A DNA stretch of 64,000 nt, taken from contig NZ_UEFQ01000024.1 of NCBI RefSeq assembly GCF_900489465.1, positions 186,001-250,000 of the forward strand, in the 5' to 3' direction. Below are positions 42,395 to 52,116 of the stretch, one piece after another (positions within the stretch are counted from its first letter, which is position 1; each line of letters begins with the position of its first letter). Position numbers and translations under genes: made by a program. This DNA comes from Aequorivita sp. CIP111184 (GTDB lineage: Bacteria > Bacteroidota > Bacteroidia > Flavobacteriales > Flavobacteriaceae). The notes under the pieces are model-generated. The model had not been told where the DNA came from, made no database searches, and saw only the letters and a list, made by a program, of their open reading frames with translations.

Positions 42395-45300
42395 ATGTTA
42401 GATAAAATCATTCAGTTTTCGATCAACAATAAGCTTGTTGTCGGAATATTAACCTTGTTCCTAGTAGGCTGGGGAACTTATTCCCTAACACAACTACCTA
42501 TTGATGCCGTACCAGATATTACCGATAATCAGGTAATGGTCATAACCGTTTCCCCTACCCTGGCTGCTCAGGAGGTGGAACAACTTGTAACATTCCCAGT
42601 TGAACAGACAATGGTAAGCATACCCGGAATAAAAGATATGCGCTCTTTTTCCCGTTTTGGACTTTCTATTGTAACCATAGTATTTGAAGAAGATACCGAT
42701 CTCTATTGGGCACGGCAGCAAGTGCAGGAACGACTTTCATCTGCGGCTGACCAAATCCCACAAGGAGTAGGAAGACCTGAAATGGCTCCTGTTACCACAG
42801 GGTTGGGCGAAATATATCAATACGTGATCCACCCCGAAGAGGGTTATGTGGATCAATACGATGCTACCGAATTGCGTACAATACAGGATTGGATCATTAA
42901 ACGACAACTCTTGGGTACACCTGGTGTTGCAGAAGTTAGTGGTTTTGGCGGTTTAGTCAAACAATATGAAATTGCTATAGACCCCAATAAACTTCAAAGT
43001 ATGAATGTTACTATTGAAGATATTTTTACAGCGCTAGAAAAAAACAATCAAAATACTGGTGGGGCTTATATAGATAAAGGACCAAATGCATATTTTATAC
43101 GTAGTGAAGGCCTCGTGAATAATTTGCAAGAGCTGGAGAAGATAGTAGTCAAAGTGAGTAATGGCACACCAGTTCTTGTTAGGGATGTTGCCAAAGTACA
43201 ATTTGGTCACGGGGTACGCTATGGAGCTGCAACCCGAAATGGAGAAGGCGAGGTTGTTACGGGGATTGTTATGATGCTAAAAGGAGCAAACTCTTCCGCC
43301 GTTATCGATGCTGTAAAGGATAAAATTGAACAGATTAAGGAAACTTTACCTGAAGGAGTCACGATTGAGCCATATCTGGATAGACAAAAATTAGTGGATC
43401 GAGCCATTGGTACGGTAACAACAAACCTTACGGAAGGCGCATTGATAGTAATATTTGTATTAATCCTATTTCTTGGGAATTTAAGAGGTGGATTGATAGT
43501 GGCTTCGGTCATACCCCTTTCGATGCTTTTTGCTATCGCAATGATGAACCTCTTTGGGGTCTCGGGGAACCTTATGAGTTTGGGTGCGATAGACTTTGGC
43601 CTTATCGTAGATGGGGCGGTAATTATTGTTGAATCTGTAATGTTTGGGATTCATACCAGCAGGAAAAAGTACGTCGGCGTTGAAAAGCTGTCTTCTGAAC
43701 AAATGGATACCGAGGTAAAATTATCTGCCGGGAAAATGATGAATTCCGCAGCATTCGGACAAATAATTATACTTATTGTGTACCTACCTATTTTAGCATT
43801 GACTGGGGTAGCTGGGAAAATGTTCCACCCAATGGCTCAGACGGTAATGTTTGCTATTCTAGGGGCATTAATTTTATCGTTAACCTATGTTCCAATGATG
43901 TCTGCCCTTGCACTCAGTCGTAAGACGGAACAGAAACGAAATTTTTCTGATAAAATGATGGATTTCTTTCAGCGTGTGTATCAACCCATTATAGAAGCCG
44001 CCCTTCGCGCAAAGCTTTTGGTACTTGGCTTGGCCGCAGGCTTATTTGTTATTACGCTGATAGTGTTTGCAAATATGGGTGGTGAATTTATTCCGCAGCT
44101 TGACGAAGGGGATTTCGCAGTAGAGACACGAGTCCCTGTTGGAAGTTCCATCGACCAGATGATTGATGTTTCTCAAAAAGCGCAGACCATTTTATTAAAT
44201 GAATATCCAGATGAAGTAATGCAGGTTGTGAACAAAATCGGTTCAGGAGAAATTCCAACGGACCCTATGCCTATCGAAGCAGGAGATATGATGGTTATTT
44301 TGAGTCCAAAATCGGAATGGATTAAAGCTGGCGGAAGAGAAGAGCTGGCAGCAGAGATGAAAGAATCCCTGTCAATAATCCCTAATGCTACTTTTAGCTT
44401 TCAACAACCCATACAAATGCGTTTCAATGAACTATTGACCGGTGCAAAACAGGATGTTGTAATTAAAATTTATGGCGAAGACCTTGATATTCTTTCTGAT
44501 CTGGCCAGCAATGTGGGCAACAAGATAAAATCTGTAGAAGGAGTTGCAGATTTGTATGTTGAGGAAGTGACCGGACTACCACAGATCAATATCAAAATGA
44601 ATCGCGATAAAATCGCACAATATGGTATGAACGTAGAAGATATCAATAACGCTATAGAAACGGCATTTGCAGGGAGATCTGCCGGATTGGTTTATGAAGG
44701 GGAACGGCGTTTTGATCTTGTAGTGAGACTGGACAAAGACTACCGAACTGATATAACCGATGTACAGAATTTATATGTCAGTACCCCAGAGGGCAGACAA
44801 ATTCCACTTAGTGAGGTAGCCAATGTTTCATTTGAACCAGGACCTGTTCAAATTCAACGTGATAATGCAAAACGTCGAATTATTGTTGGCTTCAATGTAC
44901 GTGACAGGGATGTTCAAAGTATCATTACCGATATCAAACAAATTATGGTGTCGAAGGTAGATATGCCCGCAGGTTATTATGTAACCTATGGTGGGCAATT
45001 TCAGAACTTGCAAGAGGCAAATCAACGATTAATGATTGCTTTACCAATAGCGTTATTGCTAATTTTAATACTGCTTTATTTCGCCTTCGGATCAATGAAA
45101 CAAAGCTTGCTCATTTTTTCAGCAATCCCGTTATCTGCTATTGGAGGTGTCTTTGCACTAATCATAAGAGACTTACCATTCAGTATTTCAGCAGGAATCG
45201 GATTTATTGCCTTATTTGGTGTGGCCGTATTAAACGGTATTGTATTGGTTGCAGAATTCAACAGGCTGGAAAAAGAAGGTGTAACCGATATTTATGAACG

Positions 45301-46795
45301 AGTCCTTCAAGGGACACGCGTGAGACTGAGACCGGTATTAATGACCGCTACCGTTGCTGCTTTAGGTTTCTTACCAATGGCATTGTCAAATTCATCAGGT
45401 GCAGAGGTACAGCGACCATTGGCTACTGTGGTAATAGGTGGTTTAATTACGGCAACTGCATTAACTCTAATCGTTCTGCCAGTCTTGTATATCTATTTTA
45501 CTGAAGGAAAAGTGAAATTAAATTTTAGAAGTAAGAAAATTGTTGCCACTTTAATAGTGATTGGTGGTCTATTCTTTCCGGCAATGCAACTTCAAGCACA
45601 AGAAACAAGTATGATGCAAGAGCGTACAATTACATTGCAGCAGGCTATTGAAATGGCACTTCAAAACAATAACCGTATTAAGATTGCTCAATATGAAATC
45701 GAGGTTGAAGAAAAAGGAAAGTACGGTGCTATAACTATTCCGAGAACAGAATTTTCATATCAAAGTGGCGAATTTAATACGCCTAATGTAAAGGATAATG
45801 TATACGCAGTTACACAGCGAATAAATTTCCCAACTGTTTACACCAGCCAATTCAAGCTCGCAAAAGCAAGAGTTAGTAGCAGTGAGCAAATAAAGATTAT
45901 AGAAGAAAATGACCTAATTGCTGATGTAAAAGCTGCCTATTCAAAATATGTGTTTTTAATGCAGAATAAACAATTGTTGCAGCGTCAAGATAGCTTGTAT
46001 GGTAATCTAAACCGTTCAAGTTCGATGCGTTATGAATCTGGCGAATCCACAAAATTGGAAAGTGTAACCTCGGCAACTCAATCGATGCAGATAAAAAACA
46101 AGCTTCAACAAAATGAAGCCGATATGAGAATCGCAAAAAAACAGCTTCAGGTTGTTTTGAATACGAATGATGAGATTAGTATTACAGATAGTGAACTGGT
46201 TCGTCGTGAAATAGATTTAGATATTGAAAGCCAATCTGTGGAGCAAAGCCCGTTTTTCGTTTATTTAAAACAACAGTTGGAAGTAAGGAAACGAGAGACG
46301 AATGTGGAAAGGAACAAGGGATTGCCTGATATAATGTTCGGCTATAATAGCCAAACCATTAATGGGGTTCAAAATAGTGGTATAGAAAACCAAAATTTTA
46401 ATGACAATGACCGATTTTCATTCTTTCACGTAGGTGTTGCAATTCCTATTTTTCCTGGTGGGCATCGTGCCAAAATTCAGGCGGCTAAAATTGGAGAGGA
46501 TATTGTTCAGTCTCAAATTGAGTTAAATAAGACACAGCTGCAAGGCGAACTTCAAAATTTGCTACAAGAATATTACAAACTTCAAGGTACTTTGGATTAT
46601 TATCAAAATGAAGCCCTGCCACAAGCGGAACTTATCATTGATAATTCAGAAAAGAGCTTTAAAAGCGGGAATGTTTCTTACGCGCAATATTTACAAAACC
46701 TCACTTTAGCGAATAGTATTCAAACGGAGTATTTAAACACACTATATCAATATAACCAGTCTATCATAGTAATTGAAGCCTTATTGGGTTTGTAA
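42395..46795 (+). CDS. Second CzcA-type RND efflux pump fused to a TolC-like factor
   Basis: The 1466-residue paralogue of the protein at 31577. It has the same order of RND pump (1 to about 1040), hydrophobic linker (FRSKKIVATLIVIGGLFF then PAMQLQAQ, about 1045-1068) and outer-membrane factor (TITLQQAIEMALQNNNRIK from about 1077). The helix 4 relay GAIDFGLIVDGAVIIVES near 395 is again CzcA-like. The two pumps differ throughout, so this is an old duplication or a separate acquisition, and they probably export different divalent ions. Confidence 0.93.
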   Translation: MLDKIIQFSINNKLVVGILTLFLVGWGTYSLTQLPIDAVPDITDNQVMVITVSPTLAAQEVEQLVTFPVEQTMVSIPGIKDMRSFSRFGLSIVTIVFEEDTDLYWARQQVQERLSSAADQIPQGVGRPEMAPVTTGLGEIYQYVIHPEEGYVDQYDATELRTIQDWIIKRQLLGTPGVAEVSGFGGLVKQYEIAIDPNKLQSMNVTIEDIFTALEKNNQNTGGAYIDKGPNAYFIRSEGLVNNLQELEKIVVKVSNGTPVLVRDVAKVQFGHGVRYGAATRNGEGEVVTGIVMMLKGANSSAVIDAVKDKIEQIKETLPEGVTIEPYLDRQKLVDRAIGTVTTNLTEGALIVIFVLILFLGNLRGGLIVASVIPLSMLFAIAMMNLFGVSGNLMSLGAIDFGLIVDGAVIIVESVMFGIHTSRKKYVGVEKLSSEQMDTEVKLSAGKMMNSAAFGQIIILIVYLPILALTGVAGKMFHPMAQTVMFAILGALILSLTYVPMMSALALSRKTEQKRNFSDKMMDFFQRVYQPIIEAALRAKLLVLGLAAGLFVITLIVFANMGGEFIPQLDEGDFAVETRVPVGSSIDQMIDVSQKAQTILLNEYPDEVMQVVNKIGSGEIPTDPMPIEAGDMMVILSPKSEWIKAGGREELAAEMKESLSIIPNATFSFQQPIQMRFNELLTGAKQDVVIKIYGEDLDILSDLASNVGNKIKSVEGVADLYVEEVTGLPQINIKMNRDKIAQYGMNVEDINNAIETAFAGRSAGLVYEGERRFDLVVRLDKDYRTDITDVQNLYVSTPEGRQIPLSEVANVSFEPGPVQIQRDNAKRRIIVGFNVRDRDVQSIITDIKQIMVSKVDMPAGYYVTYGGQFQNLQEANQRLMIALPIALLLILILLYFAFGSMKQSLLIFSAIPLSAIGGVFALIIRDLPFSISAGIGFIALFGVAVLNGIVLVAEFNRLEKEGVTDIYERVLQGTRVRLRPVLMTATVAALGFLPMALSNSSGAEVQRPLATVVIGGLITATALTLIVLPVLYIYFTEGKVKLNFRSKKIVATLIVIGGLFFPAMQLQAQETSMMQERTITLQQAIEMALQNNNRIKIAQYEIEVEEKGKYGAITIPRTEFSYQSGEFNTPNVKDNVYAVTQRINFPTVYTSQFKLAKARVSSSEQIKIIEENDLIADVKAAYSKYVFLMQNKQLLQRQDSLYGNLNRSSSMRYESGESTKLESVTSATQSMQIKNKLQQNEADMRIAKKQLQVVLNTNDEISITDSELVRREIDLDIESQSVEQSPFFVYLKQQLEVRKRETNVERNKGLPDIMFGYNSQTINGVQNSGIENQNFNDNDRFSFFHVGVAIPIFPGGHRAKIQAAKIGEDIVQSQIELNKTQLQGELQNLLQEYYKLQGTLDYYQNEALPQAELIIDNSEKSFKSGNVSYAQYLQNLTLANSIQTEYLNTLYQYNQSIIVIEALLGL

Positions 46796-46828
46796 AAAAC
46801 TATTGATTTCAAATTAAAATATAAAAAA

Positions 46829-48028
46829 ATGAAAATTCAATTTAATATAAAAATTTCGCTACTCGTTTTATCCACCTTATTGATGGTGGCTTGTGGCAAC
46901 AAGGATTCTGAAAAAACGGAAGCTTCCGAAGAAACTTCTGTAAAAGAAGAGCAACCAGTTGCAAATGGAGCCAAACAAATCACTTTTACAAAAGACCAAT
47001 ACAATCTCGCCGGAATTGAAACCGGAGCGATTGAAATGCGGAATTTAAGCAACATCATAAAACTAAATGGCACCATAGACGTGGAGCCTGAAAGTATGGC
47101 TTCTGTATCTGCACCACTAGGAGGTTATTTGAAAACTGCTGGTAGGTTGCCTGGTGAAGAAATTAAAAAAGGGCAAGTCTTGGCAACCATTGAGAATCCT
47201 GAATTTATCACAATCCAACAAGGCTATTTGGAAAGTTTAAGCAAACTTCAATTTCTTGAAGAAGAATTTAACCGACAAAAGAAATTGAGAGAGGAAGACA
47301 TCAATTCCGCAAAAACGTTTCAACAGGTTTCTTCTGATTATAAAATTACGCAAGGAAGAGTTAAGGCTTATGAACAACAGCTCGCCCTTGCAGGAATAAG
47401 TAGAAGTTCTGTCCAAAATGGAAATATAACCCGAACTGCAAATCTTTATGCCCCTATTTCGGGTTTTATAAAAGCGAGCAACGTAAATATTGGGGATTAT
47501 GTATCACCACAGGATGTTCTATTTGAAATTATCGATTTAAACGATATTCATTTGGCTTTGAATGCCTTTGAAAAAGATTTGGGAAAGTTGGAGATTGGTC
47601 AAACCGTTAAATTTTCACTTTCCGACGATAATACTTTCAATCGTACTGCCGAGGTTTTCCTAATTGGAAAAGCCACAGGTAGTGACCGTTTGACACCAGT
47701 TCATTGCCATATAAACAAAGAGAACCAAAAAGGTCTTTTGCCAGGAATGTACGTAAAGGCTTGGGTAGAAAGCGGTACAGATAAGCAAAATGCAATCCCT
47801 TCAGAAGCTATCGTTCAATATCAAGGGAAAGACTATGTAATTCTACAAACCCAAGAAATGGAAAGCGGATATATATTTAAATTGGAACAGGTTAAAAAAG
47901 GAATTGTGCAGGAAGGATACACAGCCATAACTTTTGCTGAAGCTGCTACGGTTCAAAATTTTAAACCTGTAGTTAAAAACGCGTATTCCATTTTGTCTGC
48001 GTTAAGAAATTCTGAAGAAGAAGAATAA
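46829..48028 (+). CDS. Periplasmic adaptor of the second efflux pump
   Basis: A 399-residue lipoprotein adaptor with lipobox LLMVAC (Cys near 22) and the usual order: barrel-sandwich half (PLGGYLKTAGRLPGEEIKKG), hairpin (YLESLSKLQFLEEEFNRQKKL), second half (APISGFIKASNVNIGDYV) and membrane-proximal end. It lacks the His/Glu-rich N-terminus of the adaptor at 36009, which hints at a different metal or loading route. It lies 33 bases after the pump gene. Confidence 0.93.
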   Translation: MKIQFNIKISLLVLSTLLMVACGNKDSEKTEASEETSVKEEQPVANGAKQITFTKDQYNLAGIETGAIEMRNLSNIIKLNGTIDVEPESMASVSAPLGGYLKTAGRLPGEEIKKGQVLATIENPEFITIQQGYLESLSKLQFLEEEFNRQKKLREEDINSAKTFQQVSSDYKITQGRVKAYEQQLALAGISRSSVQNGNITRTANLYAPISGFIKASNVNIGDYVSPQDVLFEIIDLNDIHLALNAFEKDLGKLEIGQTVKFSLSDDNTFNRTAEVFLIGKATGSDRLTPVHCHINKENQKGLLPGMYVKAWVESGTDKQNAIPSEAIVQYQGKDYVILQTQEMESGYIFKLEQVKKGIVQEGYTAITFAEAATVQNFKPVVKNAYSILSALRNSEEEE

Positions 48029-48043
48029 TTTTTAGAACTCAAT

Positions 48044-49885
48044 ATGATGGGATTATCAAAAACATTTTTTTCACGTCAATTTCTCTGGGAGATTTTGCGG
48101 ATAATTACAGTAGGGATAGCTAGTTTGCTTTTTTATTTTGATGTTATTTCATTGCCAATTTTGCTTGCAGCAATGGCCTTTGGTTTGTATTCATTGATAA
48201 AAATTGCTGTACTTGATCTTGTAAAAGAACGTAAAGTTGGAACAGAACTTTTTATTACTGTTGCAGTCATAATTTCGGTTGTAGGTCAGGAATATTTAGC
48301 TGGTGCAGTGGTTTTAATGATTATTTTAATTGCCGAATATATTGCCAGCGCCAGTGGTGAACGTGCAAGACAATCGATAAAAGACCTCATAGGTTCTGTA
48401 CCAAATACAGCTATCCTTAAGAAGGATGGTAAAGAACAATCCGTCAAAATCGAAGATCTTAAAGTTGGCGACATAGTTCTAGTGAGAGCAGGCGAAAAAA
48501 TACCTGTTGACGGTATTGTAACTAAAGGTTCTGGATCCGTAAATCAAGCCCCAATAACGGGAGAAAGTGTACCCCAGGAAAAAGAAGCGGGAAGTGATGT
48601 CTTTGCAGGTACGATAATCGAACTAGGAGCTCTTGATATCCAAATGACCAAAGCTGGTACAGATACTGTTTTTTCTCGGATTATCACGTTGGTTGAAGAA
48701 GCGGAAAGTCAACAAGCACCTATTGAAAAACTAACGGATAAAGTCGCCGCGTACTTAATTCCAGTCGTTTTTATTTTTGTTGGAGCTGTTTATTTCTTTA
48801 CTAGAGATGTGAAATTAGTTATTGCACTGCTCATTTTTACCTCTCCTGCGGAACTCGGTTTAGCAACACCATTGGTTACCATTGCGGCTATTGCAAGAGC
48901 GGCAAGAGAAGGTATACTAGTTAAGGGAGGACGCTTTTTGGAAGAATTGGCCAAGGTAACTACCATAATTTTTGATAAAACTGGAACGCTTACAGTGGGA
49001 AGTCCAACTGTGAATCAAATCTCTGTGATTGATGATAACTATACCGAGGAAGAAGTGCTTCGATTGGCAGCGGTAGCAGATAGACGGTCAAGTCATCCAT
49101 TGGCTAAAGCCATCTTGGATTATGCTAAAGAAAAGAAAGTTGAATTTGGAGAGCCATCTCAATTCGATGTGATAAAAGGCCGAGGTGTTTCAGCGATATT
49201 TGAAAATAAAAAGTTGCTGCTGGGCAATAAGGCTTTTATGTCGGAAAATGATATTCCGATAACAGAGACCGTCTCAAATGAAACCGATACCGCCATTTTT
49301 CTAGCAGTCGATACTTCATTAGCTGGAATTTTATACATATCCGATGCCATCAGACCCGGAGCTAAAGAAATGATAGCTGCTTTAAGAAAAAGTGGTGTTA
49401 CTAATATCGTTATGCTAACAGGAGATAATGAAGTAACAGCAAAACACGTTTCAGGGCAAATTGGTATTTCTGATTACAGAGTAAATTTACTTCCAGAAGA
49501 CAAAATAAGAATTGTAAAAGAAATGCAAAGTCAAGGGGCAAAAATAGCGATGGTGGGTGATGGCATAAACGATGCGCCTGCGTTAGTTCAAGCAAACATT
49601 GGTATAGCTATGGGCGCAATGGGTACTGAAGCGGCGATGGAAGCAGCAGATATTGTATTGATGCAGGATAAACTAGAAAAAATTGAAAGAGCACGAGCTA
49701 TCAGTAAAAGAGCTTTCCGTACCATTAAAGAAAATATTATTGTAGGTGTCGGGGTTGTACACGTCATTGGAATAACACTAGTATTATTGGGAATATTGGG
49801 GCCTATTGAAGCTGCTGCAATTCATTTATTACCAGATACCTTGGTCTTTATAAACTCAATAAAATTATTAAAAATTAAAATCTAA
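48044..49885 (+). CDS. Short P1B-like metal ATPase with SPAEL in place of the CPx motif
   Basis: The 613-residue ATPase has no N-terminal metal-binding domain. Actuator QAPITGESVPQE (about 168-179), phosphorylation site DKTGTLTVG (about 310) and hinge GDGINDAPAL (about 504) are intact, so it should cycle. The membrane metal site, CPC, CPH or SPC in known groups, reads FTSPAELGLATP (about 264-275), without any Cys. The last helix has HLLPDTLVFINSIKLL where P1B-4 enzymes have HEGST. The ion cannot be predicted. It lies 15 bases after the adaptor and belongs to the second efflux operon. Confidence 0.9.
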   Translation: MMGLSKTFFSRQFLWEILRIITVGIASLLFYFDVISLPILLAAMAFGLYSLIKIAVLDLVKERKVGTELFITVAVIISVVGQEYLAGAVVLMIILIAEYIASASGERARQSIKDLIGSVPNTAILKKDGKEQSVKIEDLKVGDIVLVRAGEKIPVDGIVTKGSGSVNQAPITGESVPQEKEAGSDVFAGTIIELGALDIQMTKAGTDTVFSRIITLVEEAESQQAPIEKLTDKVAAYLIPVVFIFVGAVYFFTRDVKLVIALLIFTSPAELGLATPLVTIAAIARAAREGILVKGGRFLEELAKVTTIIFDKTGTLTVGSPTVNQISVIDDNYTEEEVLRLAAVADRRSSHPLAKAILDYAKEKKVEFGEPSQFDVIKGRGVSAIFENKKLLLGNKAFMSENDIPITETVSNETDTAIFLAVDTSLAGILYISDAIRPGAKEMIAALRKSGVTNIVMLTGDNEVTAKHVSGQIGISDYRVNLLPEDKIRIVKEMQSQGAKIAMVGDGINDAPALVQANIGIAMGAMGTEAAMEAADIVLMQDKLEKIERARAISKRAFRTIKENIIVGVGVVHVIGITLVLLGILGPIEAAAIHLLPDTLVFINSIKLLKIKI

Positions 49886-49911
49886 ATCAATAACTATATA
49901 AATCAAACATT

Positions 49912-50127
49912 ATGAAAAAAGTACTTTTTATCGCAACTATCAGCCTAACATTATTGGCATCTTGCAGAGACAACAAAAAAAATGAAAACGTAGAAACTCA
50001 AAATACTGAAACTACCTTAAGTCCAGAAGAGATGCGTCAAAAAGAGGATAGCCTGAAAATGGTAAGAGAAGAAAATCGCTTAAAGGATAGCGTACAACAA
50101 GTACAAAGCCACGGGCACGCCCATTAA
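49912..50127 (+). CDS. Small lipoprotein with His-rich C-terminus
   Basis: The 71-residue protein has a lipoprotein signal (KKVLFIATISLTLLASC; lipid Cys near 18), a long charged helix (SPEEMRQKEDSLKMVREENR) and a C-terminal SHGHAH that could bind a divalent metal. It lies 26 bases after the ATPase gene. Probably a periplasmic metal chaperone or spacer; not a named family. Confidence 0.75.
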   Translation: MKKVLFIATISLTLLASCRDNKKNENVETQNTETTLSPEEMRQKEDSLKMVREENRLKDSVQQVQSHGHAH

Positions 50128-50180
50128 TAATTACAATATCATTGTATCGCAAGGTGTAATGGGATTAAATCAAATTTACT

Positions 50181-50870
50181 ATGAACATAAAAAAGATAAT
50201 ATCCTTCTTGGTAGTAACTGTTGTTTGCGCACTTTGTACTACTGCATTTGCGCACGGAGTAGATGAAGACACGCAAACTTTTCTGTTAGGAAACAGCGGT
50301 GTGGCATTTGGACCATTTCTTTATATAGGAGCTAAACATATGATCACGGGTTATGACCACCTGTTATTTTTGGTAGGGGTTATATTCTTCCTTTACAAGC
50401 CAAAAGAAGTGCTCTTATATGTTAGTTTTTTTACAATTGGGCACAGTACTACCCTACTGTTAGGCGTTTTAGCCGATATCAATATTAATGCGTTCTTAAT
50501 TGATGCAATTATAGCACTATCTATCGTGTATAAAGGTTTCGATAATTTAGGTGGGTTTAAACGATTCTTCGGAAAACAGCCCAACACCAAAGCAGCAGTT
50601 TTGATTTTCGGATTATTTCACGGTTTTGGTCTTGCAAGTAAGTTACAAGAATTCAAATTTGACCAAGAAGGTCTTTTTACGAACCTAATTGGTTTCAATA
50701 TAGGTGTAGAAATAGGACAATTCATTGCTTTGGCGGTAGTATTGATTCTTATAACGGTATGGAGAAGACAACCCAGTTTTATGAAATTTTCAACAATTAC
50801 AAATACAGCTCTTATGGCCGCTGGGTTTTTACTGCTCGGCTTTCAATTAACAGGCTACTTTACATCTTAA
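50181..50870 (+). CDS. HupE/UreJ family membrane protein
   Basis: The 229-residue protein has a signal peptide ending in FAHG, so that His23-Gly follows the cleavage site as in HupE proteins, then about six helices. Motifs: HMITGYDHLLFLVG near 53-66, FTIGHSTTLLLG near 82-93 and FGLFHGFGLASKL near 143-155, whose His and Asp residues suit metal transport. Known HupE/UreJ proteins take part in nickel or cobalt handling. Here it is part of the efflux operon and may act on the same ion as the pumps. Confidence 0.88.
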   Translation: MNIKKIISFLVVTVVCALCTTAFAHGVDEDTQTFLLGNSGVAFGPFLYIGAKHMITGYDHLLFLVGVIFFLYKPKEVLLYVSFFTIGHSTTLLLGVLADININAFLIDAIIALSIVYKGFDNLGGFKRFFGKQPNTKAAVLIFGLFHGFGLASKLQEFKFDQEGLFTNLIGFNIGVEIGQFIALAVVLILITVWRRQPSFMKFSTITNTALMAAGFLLLGFQLTGYFTS

Positions 50871-50882
50871 AAAAATATAACT

Positions 50883-51515
50883 ATGTCAGAAATGAAACAT
50901 CCAATATTGGAAAAAAGTAAAATTATAAAAGCAACAATCATTTCACTTATTGTAGGTGCTGTATTATTGGTTGTAGCGGTATTACCCGCAGAATATGGAA
51001 TGGACCCAACGGGTGCCGGAGAATTGTTTGGATTTAGCAAACTTTACGTTCCAGAAGACGCCGGAACCACGAGTCTGGGAGCTATGGTGTCAAATTCTTC
51101 AACTCCAATAATCAAACTCGAAAAAGCAGGCTCAGGACCTACAGTAGAAAGACCCGTAGAGGCAGATAATCCACCTCCAACCACACAATTAAGTTCACGT
51201 GAAGATGAAACCAAAGTGGTTGTTCCAGCAGGAAAAGGAATCGAATTCAAAATAGATATGCTCAAATACGGCAAAATGAAATACGAATGGACTACCTCGA
51301 ATGGGGAGATTCTCTATTTCGATTTTCACGGTGAAGTAAAACAAGAAAAAGAGGTAAAGGAAGTTTATTTCGAAAGTTACACAATTGCCAATTCTAATAA
51401 TATAGTAGGTACTTTTTTAGCGCCCTACGAAGGAAAACACGGATGGTTTTTTAGGAATACCGGAGATGAGGACGTTGTAGTAAATTTAAGGCTGAAAGGT
51501 CAATATACATTATAA
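50883..51515 (+). CDS. Single-helix transmembrane anchor protein
   Basis: The 210-residue protein has one N-terminal helix (IIKATIISLIVGAVLLVVAVL, residues about 14-34) and a soluble extracytoplasmic domain (FGFSKLYVPEDAG; KYGKMKYEWTTSNGEILYFDFHGE; NIVGTFLAPYEGKHGWFFRN). Proteins of this form are known as transmembrane anchor proteins and commonly follow HupE/UreJ genes in metal-efflux operons. Its exact role is unknown. It lies 12 bases after the HupE gene. Confidence 0.82.
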   Translation: MSEMKHPILEKSKIIKATIISLIVGAVLLVVAVLPAEYGMDPTGAGELFGFSKLYVPEDAGTTSLGAMVSNSSTPIIKLEKAGSGPTVERPVEADNPPPTTQLSSREDETKVVVPAGKGIEFKIDMLKYGKMKYEWTTSNGEILYFDFHGEVKQEKEVKEVYFESYTIANSNNIVGTFLAPYEGKHGWFFRNTGDEDVVVNLRLKGQYTL

Positions 51516-51788
51516 TTTTAAGTCCTGTAATGGAGGGTTGAGTCCCTTTGTTTATACGATTAATAGCTACCCTCCATTAGCAGGCACAAATTATACTTTA
51601 AGTATAGAATAGAAAAAAAAAATAATTCAGTATTAAAAAATGTTATGTGCAACGAAAAGAAAATCCCAAGAAAGTAACAATTTATTGACGGTGATATTTA
51701 TAACAAGGATATGTTGGAACTAACGAGGCAAAATTTCCAAATAACTGAATGGAAGTAAAGGAAGTAGTAACAATTGAAATGCCATATT
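51516..51788. other. Intergenic region after the efflux operon
   Basis: No convincing gene. It contains a perfect 11-bp inverted repeat (TAATGGAGGGT/ACCCTCCATTA at 51528-51538 and 51569-51579, loop of 30) that may end or stabilise the operon mRNA. A weak frame at 51642 (MCNEKKIPRK, stop, then QFIDGDIYNKDMLELTRQ) may be a gene remnant. Confidence 0.5.
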
Positions 51789-51917
51789 ATGTCAGAAAAT
51801 CGACGTAAAAGACGCTACAAGAAGATTAAGAAGGAAGAGCCTGTAAAAAACACTTTTTCTAAAAATGATAAAATAATTTGGATTACTATCCTAATTATTT
51901 TTATCCTGTTAATTTGA
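51789..51917 (+). CDS. Small basic membrane protein, copy 1
   Basis: A 42-residue product: a highly basic start (MSENRRKRRYKKIKKEE), a short linker (PVKNTFSKNDK) and a single hydrophobic helix (IIWITILIIFILLI) that ends at the stop. A similar protein (MSKGRRNRRKKHQPKSDIS, then KKDKIIALVVIV) is encoded on the opposite strand at 52764-52922. Two copies with the same plan argue that both are real. Confidence 0.55.
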   Translation: MSENRRKRRYKKIKKEEPVKNTFSKNDKIIWITILIIFILLI

Positions 51918-52116
51918 TTTGTGCTGTTTTTAAAATTCTTGAAATACTTTGTACATATCTAACTATAGACACATAAACGAAGAATAGGATAGCAACAAAT
52001 ATGACGAAAAAAATATATGTCTATATATTTCTAGGAAAGAAATCCTTGTTTCACTATCTCAATTTTGTCGTATTTCAGCAATCCAAACACAATAAAATTT
52101 AAAACTTGAACTTGTT

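Noticed and set aside
42395-46795. CusA (copper/silver) identity for the second pump
   Set aside because: Helix 4 reads DFGLIVDGAVIIVE, the CzcA-type relay for divalent cations. The CusA pattern at this place is different, so I do not call it CusA.
51642-51752. Small gene interrupted by TAA (MCNEKKIPRK, stop, QFIDGDIYNK...)
   Set aside because: Two or more stops in the frame and no family match. It could be a relic, but support is too weak to list as a gene.
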